Part shown: positions 1 through 11,967 of the stretch, one piece after another
How positions within the stretch are numbered: the stretch's first letter is position 1
Layout of the letters: every line of letters begins with the position of its first letter
From: Lojkania enalia
Lineage: Eukaryota; Ascomycota; Dothideomycetes; Pleosporales
Assembly: GCA_010094045.1 (NCBI GenBank)
Contig: ML986676.1
Coordinates: forward strand, 62,001 to 126,000
Reading direction: 5' to 3'
DNA: 64,000 bases
The notes under the pieces: model-generated
What the model saw: the letters and a program-made list of their open reading frames with translations, nothing else
The model's database searches: none
Told to the model about the DNA's origin: nothing
Translations under genes and position numbers: made by a program

Positions 1-1
1 C

Positions 2-1045
2 TTGAAGTTTGCAGCAAATAAAAAACCGTCAGATGGATTCGGTTCCATAGCTCTGCATCCAAAGGACACGATCGACCTTCGGTACTTAGAATCTGAATCC
101 TCGACCGACACATACCAGATCGAGCATTGGTGCCTTCAATGTTTTGATGAGGCCATACCAACAGATCCTTGGATGGCTTGCGACTCTTGTGAGTATGAAT
201 GTCTATATCTGTTTTGGGGTTACCAACTAAATGCAGATAAACAAAAAAACGCAACTAAATTATACAAATATGAACTGGAGAGAAGCAAACCAGGTCCTTA
301 CCGTCTCCCAGAACTTCAAGACTATGGTATACCAGCAATTTGTACATTCGGAATAAAAGACTCCAATCCCTACGAACTCACTATCGCATACCTTTTTGTG
401 AACAGTGCCCCCGATAACGGCGTCAATCTCGACTGGAGTAGCACTGGAACCAAAGTATCCAATGTACCTACAATATCTTCGTACCCGTCTAGTACAAGAA
501 CCATCCCTTTCGGACAATCACTAGACAGAAGGTCGTACTTTGATTTCTATGAACAAAGGGATAAGACAGCGACCATTGTTGGGGCCGTTGTAGGAACCAT
601 TGTCGGAATCATTATTCTCGGATGCATGATAAGCTGTTATACGGAAGCAAGAAGCAAAAAGCGAAAACAAGAGATTGCAATGGGTATACGGCCGGCGACT
701 ATACATGTAGTACCGTACGGGAGCGCAAGGACGAACGAAACACCACAGCCAATGGTACAAGATAGGCTATCGAGGGCAGAGGAAGGACGCGCGAGACCTA
801 GGCGACGAGACACAGATGGAGAGTCCCTCGCGCCTCCGGCTTATGAAGAGGCAGTGGCGGATGCTGCGAGACGACCGGAAAGTCAGGAGGGTGCAAGGCA
901 AGTGGAGGAGGTTGATGGCGCGATTTTTTCAGCTCAAATAGGTGAAGGGGAAAGGCAGTTACCGCCGTTGCCGCAGTTGGCGCCGTTGCATCAGAATGCC
1001 ACGGGAGACGACAATCAAGATCCTAGAAGAACGCATTCTTGGTAG
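2..1045 (+). CDS. Single-pass membrane protein with PPAY motif (5' incomplete)
   Basis: The frame is open from the left edge of the window, so the 5' exon(s) and any signal peptide lie outside. About 347 residues are visible. First comes an extracellular part with several Cys (WCLQCF, ACDSCEYEC), then a Ser/Thr-rich stalk and one strong transmembrane segment around residues 192-215 (TIVGAVVGTIVGIIILG). A basic stop-transfer (ARSKKRKQ) and a charged cytosolic tail follow. The tail carries LAPPAYEEA; PPxY is the known ligand of WW domains in Rsp5/NEDD4-type ubiquitin ligases, so endocytic turnover is a reasonable inference. A second protein of the same plan lies at 3103-4126. The exact family is not recognised and it could be a wall sensor or adhesin-like protein. 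The TAG stop is at 1043-1045. Confidence 0.6.
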   Translation: MKFAANKKPSDGFGSIALHPKDTIDLRYLESESSTDTYQIEHWCLQCFDEAIPTDPWMACDSCEYECLYLFWGYQLNADKQKNATKLYKYELERSKPGPYRLPELQDYGIPAICTFGIKDSNPYELTIAYLFVNSAPDNGVNLDWSSTGTKVSNVPTISSYPSSTRTIPFGQSLDRRSYFDFYEQRDKTATIVGAVVGTIVGIIILGCMISCYTEARSKKRKQEIAMGIRPATIHVVPYGSARTNETPQPMVQDRLSRAEEGRARPRRRDTDGESLAPPAYEEAVADAARRPESQEGARQVEEVDGAIFSAQIGEGERQLPPLPQLAPLHQNATGDDNQDPRRTHSW

Positions 1046-1289
1046 GCGAAGGCCGCGTGAACGGAGAGAAGGCCCATCACTATACAGGATGAGCACATCG
1101 ATGAGTCATGGGAAATGGCGCGTATGGAGTAGGAAATATGATACCCACAGTTCATCAATTTCATGATAAGTTTTCCACTATGATCTCAACAAGTACACTG
1201 TATTAGCATTGTAACAACCTAATTAATAAGTTCATAGACAAGATACTCCCTCCATAACTAATCCTCATACTCAACCTATTTGCGCACAC

Positions 1290-2268
1290 TCACATCCACA
1301 TCTCAAACCCCAACATGGGCTTCATAGCAATCGCGCTCATCGTCCTATCCACTCTAGCCCCCTCATACCTTACCGTCGGCACCTCCCCACCTACCCTCTC
1401 ATCCACCTTCTCATCCTTCACATCCATCTGCTCTCTAGTTCTATCCTCCGTATTTTCCGCCCCAATCCCCCTCAAATCACCCTCCTCACTGACAACAATC
1501 CACGTCTCGGCAATCGGCCCCTCCAACCCATTCTTTTGAACATACTTCTCCAAATCAAAGCTTATCCTGTCTGTCCTTTCCTTAATAGCATGAGTAGGGT
1601 ATTCAGGCATTCGGGAGAGACTGTTTGACGGGCTGTGCTGGTAGGCGAGTAAAGTGTAGCGATGTGGTAATGTAGGCGGGACGTGTGGGAGGAGGGAGAT
1701 GTTATTGTTCCTTTGGTCGTGGAAGGGTGATGGTGGCATGGCTAGCCAGAGAAGGAATGGGGATGTAGAGTTGTCTGCGTCTAGGAGGAAGACGAGGGAT
1801 TGGAGGGTCGGGAAGGTGGCCGTTGGGAGGCGTATTGATTCTGAGGGCGTTAGCGGAGATTTGAAGTGTAAGTTGTAAATGGTGAGAGGCAATTTTGCTG
1901 GTATGGAGCTGAAACGAGGGCTTGAGATAAATGCGTAATAAAATTGCTGATATTTTTTGATGCTGTTGATGGGAAGAGGAATTGTTTGATAGTGGCGGCG
2001 CTGAAGGACCGTGTCCCTTGATTTTCTGTTTGGGGATAAAGGTCGCACAGAGGACATGATGCGATAGGGATAATTTCACGATTATAGGTAAGGATAATAT
2101 ACCATTGCGGGATATGAGAATTCCCGTGATTACACTCAGATTGCCGTAGGATGCGGAGAGGTTGGTGGTTGTTGATGGCGTTGTGTTTGGGGGGATCTGC
2201 GCGATTGCTTGCAAGGCGAATAGCAAAGAAGATATAAGACCATTTTTTACAAGCGCATAATATTCCAT
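1290..2268 (-). CDS. Secreted PEBP-like (phosphatidylethanolamine-binding) protein
   Basis: Two overlapping reading frames on the minus strand fit one gene with a single intron. Exon 1 starts at ATG 2268 and encodes a signal peptide (SSLLFALQAIAQ) followed by NLSASYGNLSVITG, a typical start of secreted fungal PEBPs. The second frame, running to TGA 1290, has the family core: FLLDADN followed by LLWLAMPP (the usual D-P-D-A and HW region), PHRYTLLAYQHSP (family pattern PHRYvflLy-Q-p), and RISFDLEKYV..GLEGPIAETW (the C-terminal G-F-d...gL..P-a-n block). The intron lies between about 2102 and 1990. GTATAT (2102) and GTGAAA (about 2076) are candidate donors and I cannot choose between them. The usual ligand-pocket aspartate/histidine pattern is divergent, so lipid binding is uncertain. 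The C-terminal tail after residue ~250 is charged and unlike the family. Confidence 0.6.
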
Positions 2269-3102
2269 TATATAGTGTCCTAGAACGTCGAAGGTCTCCT
2301 GCCTTTGCTAAGGCATCTCCATTTCGAAGTCGCTCTTCACATCCGTCATGAACTATCTCTCTTCTTAGCCCCGCTCAAGTCCGTCTTTTAGCTTTCTACT
2401 ATATCTTCTACCTCTTGATGGGCCAAGGTTGTGGTTGCTTCAAACTTATTTATCATTGGCTTATAGGAACGCTTCGGATCAAAATCCGATGGTGTCTCAG
2501 CATCGCTTGCCTGATCGAGGGTAGCTATGAACAGAGTGATGACGGGGTTTGATACCAGATTTCGGTTAGCTTTATTGGCTCCCTATTTACCCGTCCTTGG
2601 AATTCTCTCGCACCCATGGCACATTTAATGCTTAGGTTTGCTTCGTCTGAGTCGCTAGAGAAGCATTCTCTTCTCGAAGCCAAAATGGGTATTGCTTCAC
2701 CGGGTCTATCAGCAAACGATCAGGTGGGCTGCAGTAATCAACCCTTGTATATAAACGATTTATCCCTAGTCGGACCAATCAATCATGGCTTGATAAATTG
2801 CAACCCCTCCATTCGAGCCTAGTCTTCCGCTCTAGGTCTCTGAGGGCGGTCTTAAAATAGCACTCTCATTACTAGGTCTTCGTGTCGCACGGTTTAGACC
2901 TTTCTCGACCACGTTTGCTAATTTTTGCATTGAAGGATCTGCTGCTCAAATACGAGAGGCGGTCCAATATATTCGGTCGAGCGCCCGCCATGAACTTGTC
3001 GCCCGATTCTCCATGACGCATACACTTTTCCATCGCCTTGAGACATGAGGACCGCGAGACTGTCAATAATTGATTTGTCCAAGCCCCCGTAAAGCGATCG
3101 CC
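2269..3102. other. Intergenic, no supported gene
   Basis: The short open frames here (for example a 68-codon plus frame at 2616-2822) have no recognisable domain. The 5' exon or signal peptide of the next plus-strand gene may lie in the right half, but I could not fix it. Confidence 0.4.
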
Positions 3103-4126
3103 ATGGCAGGCGATGATGTTCCGAATCCAAACGTTTACCCATGGAATTTCACCTCTAGCTGGGAGTTTCCATATCCGATCCAGCGTGAGGTTGTCATCAA
3201 TTGGACTCTCGCGCTGCATAAAACTCCCGCTTTGCGCGTGAGCGATTTGCTGATTGATGCGCTCCCTTTTTTGCCCGTGGTGGATGCTTATTCGTTCGGG
3301 AGCCCAGAAGTCGCCGTCCATGTCGGCGACGTGATCCAGCCAGAATGGGAGGGCGGCAACGAACGCACGATCGGAATGAATTGTCTGGTTTGTTCTGCGG
3401 GGAGGTCTCACTCAGGGACGGTAGAAGGGGAGGGCGTTTTCGATGCATGTTCGAGCTGTAAGCTCCCTTGATAAGAGTCCTCATCGAAGGAGCCATTAGA
3501 ATTTCTTGTGGTCATTTTAATTAACCTGCGCCTTAGACACCGATGCAGCACATGTTCATGCGTTCACAGGCGGTCAAGTCACCGTAGCTCCCCGCACGAG
3601 TTGCACAATCGAGGACCTTGCAAGTAGTCTCAGTGTCCCTTCTACGTCCGTTGGTATTTGCATGATGTCACTGTCATCGGAAAATGGAATGGACGCGAAT
3701 GATTTCACGATTCCCTTCCCCGTCCTCCTAACACCTCAAAGCCCGCACCATCGCTTTGACCCAGACTACCCGTCTGGCACACCAGACCCCTCCATTCCGG
3801 ATGACCCAGTGATAACTACAGCGTTTTCATATCTTCAAGATGCACGTCCTCAAACGAGTAATGGATTCGATAAAAGGATGATCCCAGGCATCGTCATAGG
3901 CGTGGCTGCAGGTGCTGCGCTGATAGCTGTCGGATGCTGGTTATTATGGCGGCGCAGGGGGCTGAAGAAGAAAAGGGTTGCGAGCCCAGTAGAAGATGGA
4001 AATGTGAGGACCGTGAGGAGAGTTGGGAATCAGGATATCGAGTTAACACATCGGCCGGTTGAGGATGGGGAGGATGCACCCCCGGCTTATCATGAGGTTG
4101 TGAGAGAGCAGCGGGAACGACGGTAG
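3103..4126 (+). CDS. Single-pass membrane protein with C-terminal PPAY
   Basis: Two exons join in frame. Exon 1 ends at 3457 before GTAAGC, the intron is 3458-3536 (79 nt, ending CCTTAG), and exon 2 runs to TAG 4126. Exon 1 from ATG 3103 has WNFTSSWEFPYPIQREVVIN, resembling the start of the ectodomain in fungal single-pass surface proteins. Exon 2 encodes a Ser/Pro-rich stalk, a transmembrane helix (IPGIVIGVAAGAALIAVGCW), an RRRGLKKKR stop-transfer and a short tail ending DAPPAYHEVVREQRERR. The architecture and the APPAY-x-E motif match the gene at the left edge, so the two may be diverged paralogues. No clear signal peptide follows the chosen ATG, so a further 5' exon is likely. A 179-codon open frame on the opposite strand (2872-3411) overlaps exon 1 but has no domain or splice support. 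Confidence 0.5.
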
Positions 4127-4642
4127 TTGATTGATGAGAGCTGCACGAGCGGCGTTTAGTGGTTGAACCCATATATTTGGGAGGTATCCTCAGTCATGTA
4201 TTTGAGATTGATGAAGGCATATAAGGAAAAGAAGGATTTGGGTGTTTAAATGGGGTTAGTCTATTACTTATAAACATTCATCATCTCAAAAGCTGCTAAG
4301 CCATTTAAATCCTCACTTAACCGAACGGTACAAAAACAGGCCCTATCGCAGGCACGTGCAAATGAATTCTCTAGGATGAGCTGTACTGTCGGTGAGAATA
4401 GGGCATAAACTAGTTAGGTTATGAGTCATTAGTGGCCCCGACGAAGGGGCAACAATCCTCACTCTTATTCTTATAATCGAAATAAAAGGGCTTCCAGAAT
4501 TCGATATTGATACTAAGCTTTTCCATATATTGACAGAACATGAGCCTCTTCAACTTGAGGACATAGACATAATAGCATGGATTTAGCATCTATAGCTAAG
4601 ACCTTCTATTCAGACCAATATGTTTCACAGTAGGAAAGTCTC
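4127..4642. other. Convergent intergenic spacer
   Basis: This lies between the 3' ends of a plus gene and a minus gene. It is AT-rich and no coding or RNA feature is seen. Confidence 0.5.
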
Positions 4643-7600
4643 TTACTCAAATACATTGAAATCGACTCTAGCATTCCTACTTTCATTCACTTTTATGCCT
4701 TCCTTACCATTGATGTGATTATGGATATCCCCTTGCTCAGCAGAGGAAATAGCGTCCTTCTCCCACATAAATCTGGTTACTACTTCCGCATTCGGGCTTC
4801 TCATACCTATCATAGGATACAGTCGCCCAGCAATGTTCTCAAAGTTTGGGCCTAGTAGATGACATTAGTAACTGGGAGGTATTGAAGACGCTAGTGTCTC
4901 CCTGCTAACCTTGGATGCCAAGATCATTCACAGTAAAGTATGCTATGCCTTTTGACTGGTCGATGTGACAGGTGACCACGTCTCCCCTGCCGAACAATTC
5001 TCCCCTGTGGAAACCCCGTCCGCTACCATGAAACTTGTGGCCATCGTCACCGTGATATCCCCAGGAGGAATATTCCCACCCCGGCATTATGTGAAGAGGC
5101 GAACTCTTGTAACCGAAGCCGACTCCAATTGATCTGGAACATAAGCTTAGCACTGTCCAATTGAGCATGCGCTGTTTGGAGATTTGACAAACATAGCCTT
5201 AGGATACTCACTTGTCTTCCCCCTCGTCAAGTATTTCGACACTAAAGGCGAATTTGCCGATCGGTGGTACTGGATGGTCGGCACGGATCGCAGCCACTTT
5301 TGGAGTTCTGTAAGGAGATAGAATTGTGCCGACTAAAAGCAAAATGTAGAAAATTAGCAATTTTATGAGAGTTCAAGCTATCGACATCAAGCCATCGTAA
5401 TCTCTTAGATTGAGAACTTGAAAAAGCTCACCTGGCAGCTGATATTTCAACCTCAGCCCATCCTCCCCATGTACAACCATGAGATCCGACTTATCTTTTT
5501 CATTCCAGCAAGTGGGTGACAAAAAATCTGTTTCACTGCCGTTGTGAGCATTTAGGCGATCGCCTCCTGGTGCCAGAGTGACATATTGTGCCCATTTGAA
5601 CGACCAACCATGCTGGTCTCTCCTATTACTGTCTACAACGCTCTTGAGAGCGAACTCTAAAAGCTGAGGGTCGCCAGACTCAAAGGCAATGTCAGTGACT
5701 AAATTTTTTTCCTCGTCCGTTTTGAGGGCCTCTTCAAGGCTTTCTATTATTACCTCCACGCTTCCACTCGCGACAGCTATGTGCAGTGGCGTCATGCTAG
5801 ACTTCGTCCGGGAAAGTGGATTTGCACCGCGTTTAATTAATTCAGTCGCTACAAATCCGTATCCGCGGGACATTGCGATATAGAGTGGTGTCTCATTCTC
5901 TTCAGTCAGAGAATCGATGACTGCGTCCTTGTCGAGGAGGCTAGAAACAATGTGTCGAGAATCATATGCAGCATGTAGCGGCCTCCAACCTCCTGAGGCA
6001 GGAATTTCTATGTCGACGCCGTGGCCAAGAAGCAAATCCACAATTTGCTCCTCCTTATTCCAGGCTGCAATGTACAAGGCGGTCTTACGTTCGATCTTGC
6101 TTTGAGTATTAATGTTAGTGATCTTTTTAGATTCTAATAGGATTCGAGTGACGTTTGTATCCCCTACAAGTGCTGCTAGATGAAGGCATGTGTACCCTTC
6201 TTCATTTATAGCATTGGGATCCGCATTGCGACCTAGCAGTAAAGAGACAATCGCCTCGTATCCTCCACTGATTGCGCTGCGGAGAGCCATAATCAAATGG
6301 GAATCATCCGGAGGGGTGATACTGTCTAAGAGGTGTTTGACGATTTTCTCATGACCTTCCTCTGCTGCTGTCGAAAGGGCCTTTCGGTAAGTGTCGGGTT
6401 CCATACCAGACTCGCGGTAGGAAACAAATTGTTTGAAGATGCTCAAATGCCCGTATCTTGCTGCATACGCAATTGCGGGCTGTCCATCTTCATCTTCAAT
6501 GTCATAGTTATCAGTTACTTCGGGTAGGGCCAAGAGTAGTTTAACCACCAACAATTGCCCATTCATTGCTGCAAGATGAAGCGCCGTTCTTTTGTATTCG
6601 TCGACGGAGATGATATTGATATATTTGGGACAACTGGTATTGTAGAACTGAAGAATTCTCGTGACGACCTTGATTTGCCCCTTTCGCGCAGCGAGGCGCA
6701 ATATCGCCTCGTACTTTGCCGCGTGTTCCTTATGCGGCTCCTCTGGCAACAATTTTAACATCTCTTCTGAATACCAGCGCGGCAGCCTTGGGACATCTAG
6801 GGCTGCTACATCTTGAATTGCTACATCTGTGTCATCCTCATTTGATTCAGCATTGTCCGGGATTGCCTCGAGTAGGATCTGGATCACATCTAAGATCTCT
6901 ACAACGGATACAGATTTACTGGAGTGAATTTTGATCTCTTTTAAGAGCCGCGTCATAATATTGGTATTTTGAAGTTTTGCAGCTAGATATAAGGCACTGC
7001 GGCCCTCGGTATTTAGTTCCTTGACGTCCGCACCCTCGCGCAGCAGAATCTCTATCACTTCGACATTACCAATCTTTACCATAGCCCCGATATGGAGTGG
7101 CGTGTTTCCATCATTGTCTTTTGCGTTAACGTAATTACTATATCGTCTTAGCTTCCGTCCGACGTGAAAGAGAGCTTCAACCACGCTTGCTGCCCCGGCT
7201 TCTGTCGCGTGATGGAGAGCCGAGCGACCCCTCGCATCGGTCCTGGTTTTGTCGGCTGAACCTGCCAATAGCAATTTAACGGTGCTGAGATGCCCTTCAT
7301 CACATGCAAGGTGTAGTGGCGTCTGAGAAAAGTCGTCTTTAATATCGGTTTGGGCTCCGAAAGATAAAAGAGTCTCCACGATAGGCTTGAACCCCTCTTT
7401 GGAAGCCAGATGTAACGGACTGTATCCTTCATCATTGAACACATCTAGAGATATTCCTTCGTCTTTGTGCTCCTTACAAAGAAGGGAGACGATAAAAGTG
7501 TTGCCGCTGAGCACCGCCAAATGGAGTGGTGTTTCTAGTGAATTATTTCCAATATCAAGGCTCGAACCGGCCTTTTTCTCTTGGATTCTTGTCATCCTAT

Positions 7601-10311
7601 TCCTCTTTCCCTCGAAGAGGGCCATGACGACTTCATTATGACCTCCTTCGACGGCGAGGTGGAGAGGTGTGTTACCCAATTTATTCTGCATTATGGTTGC
7701 TTGGAAAGCGGGTCTTGAATGGAGCAACAATTGCACTACTTCCTTGTGGCCATTTTTGGATGCAAGGTGTAATGGCGTATTCTGGCTATTGTCCACCTTA
7801 TGCAATGCAATTTCAAGTGCTCCTGTACTGCTGCTTTTCATTTCTAGTTCTTTGTAGTGACCAAGGAGGCGAGTTACGATGTCAACGCGTCCAGATTCAG
7901 CGGCAAAATGTAGCGCCGTCCGTTTATCACGCGTAGTTGTTATATCCAAGGGCGTATTTGCTTCAAGGAGTTGGATAACCGCCCCGGCTTGCTGCGATAT
8001 GCAAGCAATATGAAGAGGGGTAGCGCCACTGTGGTCCGTTATCTCTACATTTGCATGTAGTTCTAATAACTCCCGGATGACCAAGATATGTCCAAACTGA
8101 CTGGAGATGTGGAGAGGGGTCATTCCACTGGCATCTTGGTCGTTTACGTCGAGTTCTGCCTGAAGCAGCTGACGTACTATTATGTGATGTCCGGCCGTCG
8201 ACGCTAGGTGTAGTGGTGATGAACCTCCAATATGATCTGTCGTTCTGAGCTTGAAAGGCGATTCTCGACTCATCAGAATCTTGGAAATAAATAGGCTCCT
8301 CCCATGAAGCGCGGCCAGAGGAAATTCTTGTTCATCCGTCGCGCCGGCGGCTTTGAGGATGTCAATCATTGCGTCATCTTCATTCTCAATAGCATCTTTG
8401 AGGGCTAGAGAAAAATCATTGCTGTCTCGAACATCCCTCAGGATTCTTTTGACAAGGTTGTGGCAGCCTAGATGCACTGCGACAAGAAATGGGCTAAGGC
8501 GAGATTTTCGCGCCTTTCTTGAAGTGCTACACAATGACAAGTCCAACGCTTGCCACATGTTGAGGCAATCAGGATCTTGTAGGAATTGTAGGACGATGTT
8601 AGTAAGTTCTGGGTAAATCTCGTGGTTTGCCAAATTATAGTGCTTGTGCCAGTATCTAACCGCATAGGGAGCAAAGGCGTACTGCTTCTCTGGATTAGAG
8701 AGGATGTTCGAAGGCCACTTCTGATCAATGATATATTTTGAAATTTTTTCCTCTTTCCACTTTTCAACGAGGAGCGACAAATATTTGAGGCATGCACCTG
8801 CCATTGTTGCATGGTCGTCAATGTAGAAGATTCGTTGAAGGAGGGCGTGGCTCAAGCGTTCGGAGCTATCAAGGAATATCCGGCTGCTATGCTGAGGCCT
8901 AGGCCTTTTTTTCACAATAAACTCCCGAAAAGAGCTCTGAACAAACCGAACCTCATCACTTTGAACTATGATTAGATTTCCAAAGGCCTGTTGAAGGTCC
9001 AGTGCAAGATTCTGCGACATGCTGTCACGGAGGTCAGATATTGATGACTTGCCCTTCTCGAGACTTAACGCGAGAGCCAGCTCTGTTGGTTTGAGAGGCT
9101 GGAAGGCATTGATAGTCCATGATATGACCTTTCTTGACCAGAGGATATGTTCATGCGGTATTCTGTCCAGAAAATATTTGAACAGTCCGAATAAAGTGTT
9201 CGGTATGGAGTCTAACTCAGTTTTCAACTGAGCATATGTCTTCCACGCCACGGAGACCTCCATCAATTTCAGAATTATAAATGCATAGAGCTCATCGGCG
9301 GCGGCTCGGAGTTTGTTCTGCAACAAATCTTGGAACTCTTTGAGCTCGGGCCTGGCTCTGATTAAATAAGACAATTCGGCATTGAACACACTCGCTAGAT
9401 CTTTTTCTTTTTTTTGTTTCTTAACTATTCTACTTCTTTCCTGACCTTCATTGATTTTCGTCTCTTGGTCTTGTAAGCCTGCATTCTGATCATATTTTAA
9501 ATCGATATTGATTGTGACTGGGTCTAATCGATACTTGGGATTAGGAGCCTTACGGCTACCAACCACGAGTTTGAAATTTCCTGTGAACGTTTTGGAACCC
9601 GGAAGTTGCAAAAGCTCGACGAGTAATTGGTTTCCGGTCATGTCAGATTCATCAGCCATATTGATGATGCAGATTGTGTATCCATGTTCTGGGCAGAGGA
9701 GTAAAGTCCGAAGTAATGCCCACAAGTGGTCGATTCTCCATGAAATTTCGTGCTCAATCTTGGTATAGAGTGGCTGAACATGGTCGAAGAGGTCTGGCTG
9801 AAGCATGAGTAGCTGATGGCTGAGCGAGGCTAGTAGGCTGTAGGTTGAGCTGTATTGATCATCTCGTGAATGGAACGAAGACTTGATAATATTTAGGTTC
9901 TTTAAGTCTTTAAAGTTTACCTTTTCTACAGCGGATAACGCGGCAGATGTATTTGAGTCAAACTGGCCATGGAGCCACAACAAGTGGTTTTCGGAATTGG
10001 CCCACGAATTATACGAATTGCTACTTAGAACCCAAGTGTATGAGTCACGATGTTGAGGGATTATGTCCTTGATCGGGGGTGAGAGCATGGAGAATTCGTA
10101 GTCAACCGTTGATAGTCTTCGGAGAGCCTCGAGATATGATCTGTTTATTGCTAGAAGCACGGAACGTTAATGTGAGAGACATGGAGAATTTTAAATTCAA
10201 CATACTTTTTGCCTTCCAAATGCTTTCAGCTACCATGTTTGCAAAGCCGTTGTCGCTGCCATCAAGACCATCTATGTCAAGTGTATGAAAAACCTCTTTC
10301 GCTGTGTCCAT
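4643..10311 (-). CDS. NACHT-like / ankyrin-repeat / SPRY protein (NLR-like), 5 exons
   Basis: Exons: 10206-10311, 5432-10150, 5212-5332, 4910-5133, 4643-4851. Introns are 55, 99, 78 and 58 nt, all GT..AG and in phase, giving 1792 aa. The N-terminal part (residues ~90-250) resembles a fungal NACHT P-loop NTPase, but the P-loop position reads LWLHGQFDSNTS with no G-K-S/T, and the Walker B position reads IINMADESD. A winged-helix-like stretch follows, then roughly 20 ankyrin repeats (about residues 600-1520; many G-x-TPLHLA-x-x-G repeats). The last three exons build a C-terminal SPRY domain: RADHPVPPIGKFAFSVEIL, then GVGFGYKSSPLHIMPGW, then GRGDVVTCHID and GRLYPMIGMRSPNAEV. NLRs use such repeats as sensors. 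Loss of nucleotide-binding residues suggests a non-canonical or regulatory member. The start ATG is preceded by no obvious earlier in-frame coding. Confidence 0.85.
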
Positions 10312-11967
10312 TCTAGATGTTTCCGCTGAAAACTACCTTCGAGCCTCAACATCTGATTATTGGAAAGAAGATGTAGGCGTTACTACTGACCATGAAGGCA
10401 AGGGACGGGTTTTTGGTGACCTCGTGAAAACTAATAATGCTGTATACTCTCGAAAGCGACTGAAATTTCTCCGTCACGCCCATCAGCGTGTGCGCTGACT
10501 GATCTAGTACACCGGGTATAGCACAAGTAGTCGCATTTCGTCCTTTCAGAATGAGCTTAAGAGCGATCTCTTCCCAAGGTTCAGTCGTGGAGGCCCTTTG
10601 AGGGGTTCCAATGAATACCTATATCGAGTTATCAACTGACAGTGAACTACCTATTCAAGCATAATTCCTTCAACGCACCAGGAGTATCGTCCTGTCAGCC
10701 AAAGGAGGCAAATTCCTGGCTGTGGATTGATGTGAAAAGAGCCTGTTGGCATATTAGGGCTTCGTATGAGCTATTCAATTTATAAACAAAACTCATACTT
10801 CTTTGACTATCAAGCCTCCAATGTCATGCCCAATGAAGACAAGGTATCGATCCTGTGAAAGATTCCATGTTAATACGACTTCTAGTGCTTATATGATGCT
10901 CATTGATACATCTGGAGGCGTGCCCAAGAATCATCTAGAGTTTACCTCGATATTTTGCTTTTTTGTCTCCATTAAGAGATGGGCTGACACCCTTCGAATT
11001 TCTGAGAAGCAGATCCCAGACTCGAGATCTAGCGTGTAACAAATATTCGTCATCCGAATGTCACCATACTCCTTCAGCCCCAATACCTGAGGCTGGAGAA
11101 GCTTTGTTCTGACATTATTGTACGCTTGATTGCTACTATGATCGCCACATATTCCGTGAACTATGATGAAGCTGTTATAAAGTTATTTACATTGACACAT
11201 AGCGCACGTTTGAATCGCCTGCACCAAGCCCGGAAAAGGCGAACTGAAGATGAACCCTATTACTTACTGGATCTCATGTAGCTTCCGTGCATTTACAAGA
11301 TGACTAGTTGAGCTAAAATTCATCTTCCTAGAAGATCGAGCTTCAAATCTGCAGCTTGAATTCTCCAATGAAGGAAATGGTGGGAAACTATTCGCTTCTA
11401 GGGGCACGCCGGAATTTTATGGGCCCAAGAAAATGCTCGCCGAAGCTGGCTCTCCCTTTGCCATGGATGAAAAAAAAAGGGCAAGAATATTTTCTGGGCA
11501 TTCACACCCTCGATCTCAACAAGATGCCGATGAACCGGGGAGAGGCAACGCTAACATTTTCTCTATTCATCTCGTCCTTCCGTATTAACATTGCCTACAT
11601 GATCGAGCAAGGATTGTGCTTTCAGCTGATGCAGTGTATACGTGGTCAATTGTCACCAATCAGAGTTGCTAGGGGATATTTCTCATACTGTCAGGTTGCA
11701 GGGGCGTTCCGAGGCTGGACGTTGGCTCAGCTGAGGTAGACCAATGCGTTGCAGCCTGCATACACCCCAGAAAGTGAGCAGGAATTGCCGAATACAACAC
11801 TGTCTTAGTCGGACAAACATTGGCACACTAAATTATCATCATGGGGCTATTTCCATTTCCACTCCACAGACTGTATTTCGACACTTTAAATATTCAATCC
11901 GTTTACAAACCTGATAGGTATTTTCAGCTTCCCAGAGTGAACTCTTTATATTCCTTAACAAGTTCCT
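10312..11967. other. Divergent intergenic region, no supported gene
   Basis: This is the shared upstream region of the NLR-like gene (minus) and the unknown-family gene (plus). The longest open frame is 11356-11739 (+, 127 codons). It has no recognisable domain and no splice partner, so I do not call it. Confidence 0.5.

Noticed and set aside
2872..3411. 179-codon open frame on the minus strand
   Set aside because: It overlaps a plus-strand exon with a consensus intron that joins in frame to a membrane domain; the minus frame shows no domain.
11356..11739. 127-codon plus frame upstream of the unknown-family gene
   Set aside because: No domain, no signal peptide, no splice partner; composition like the surrounding intergenic DNA.
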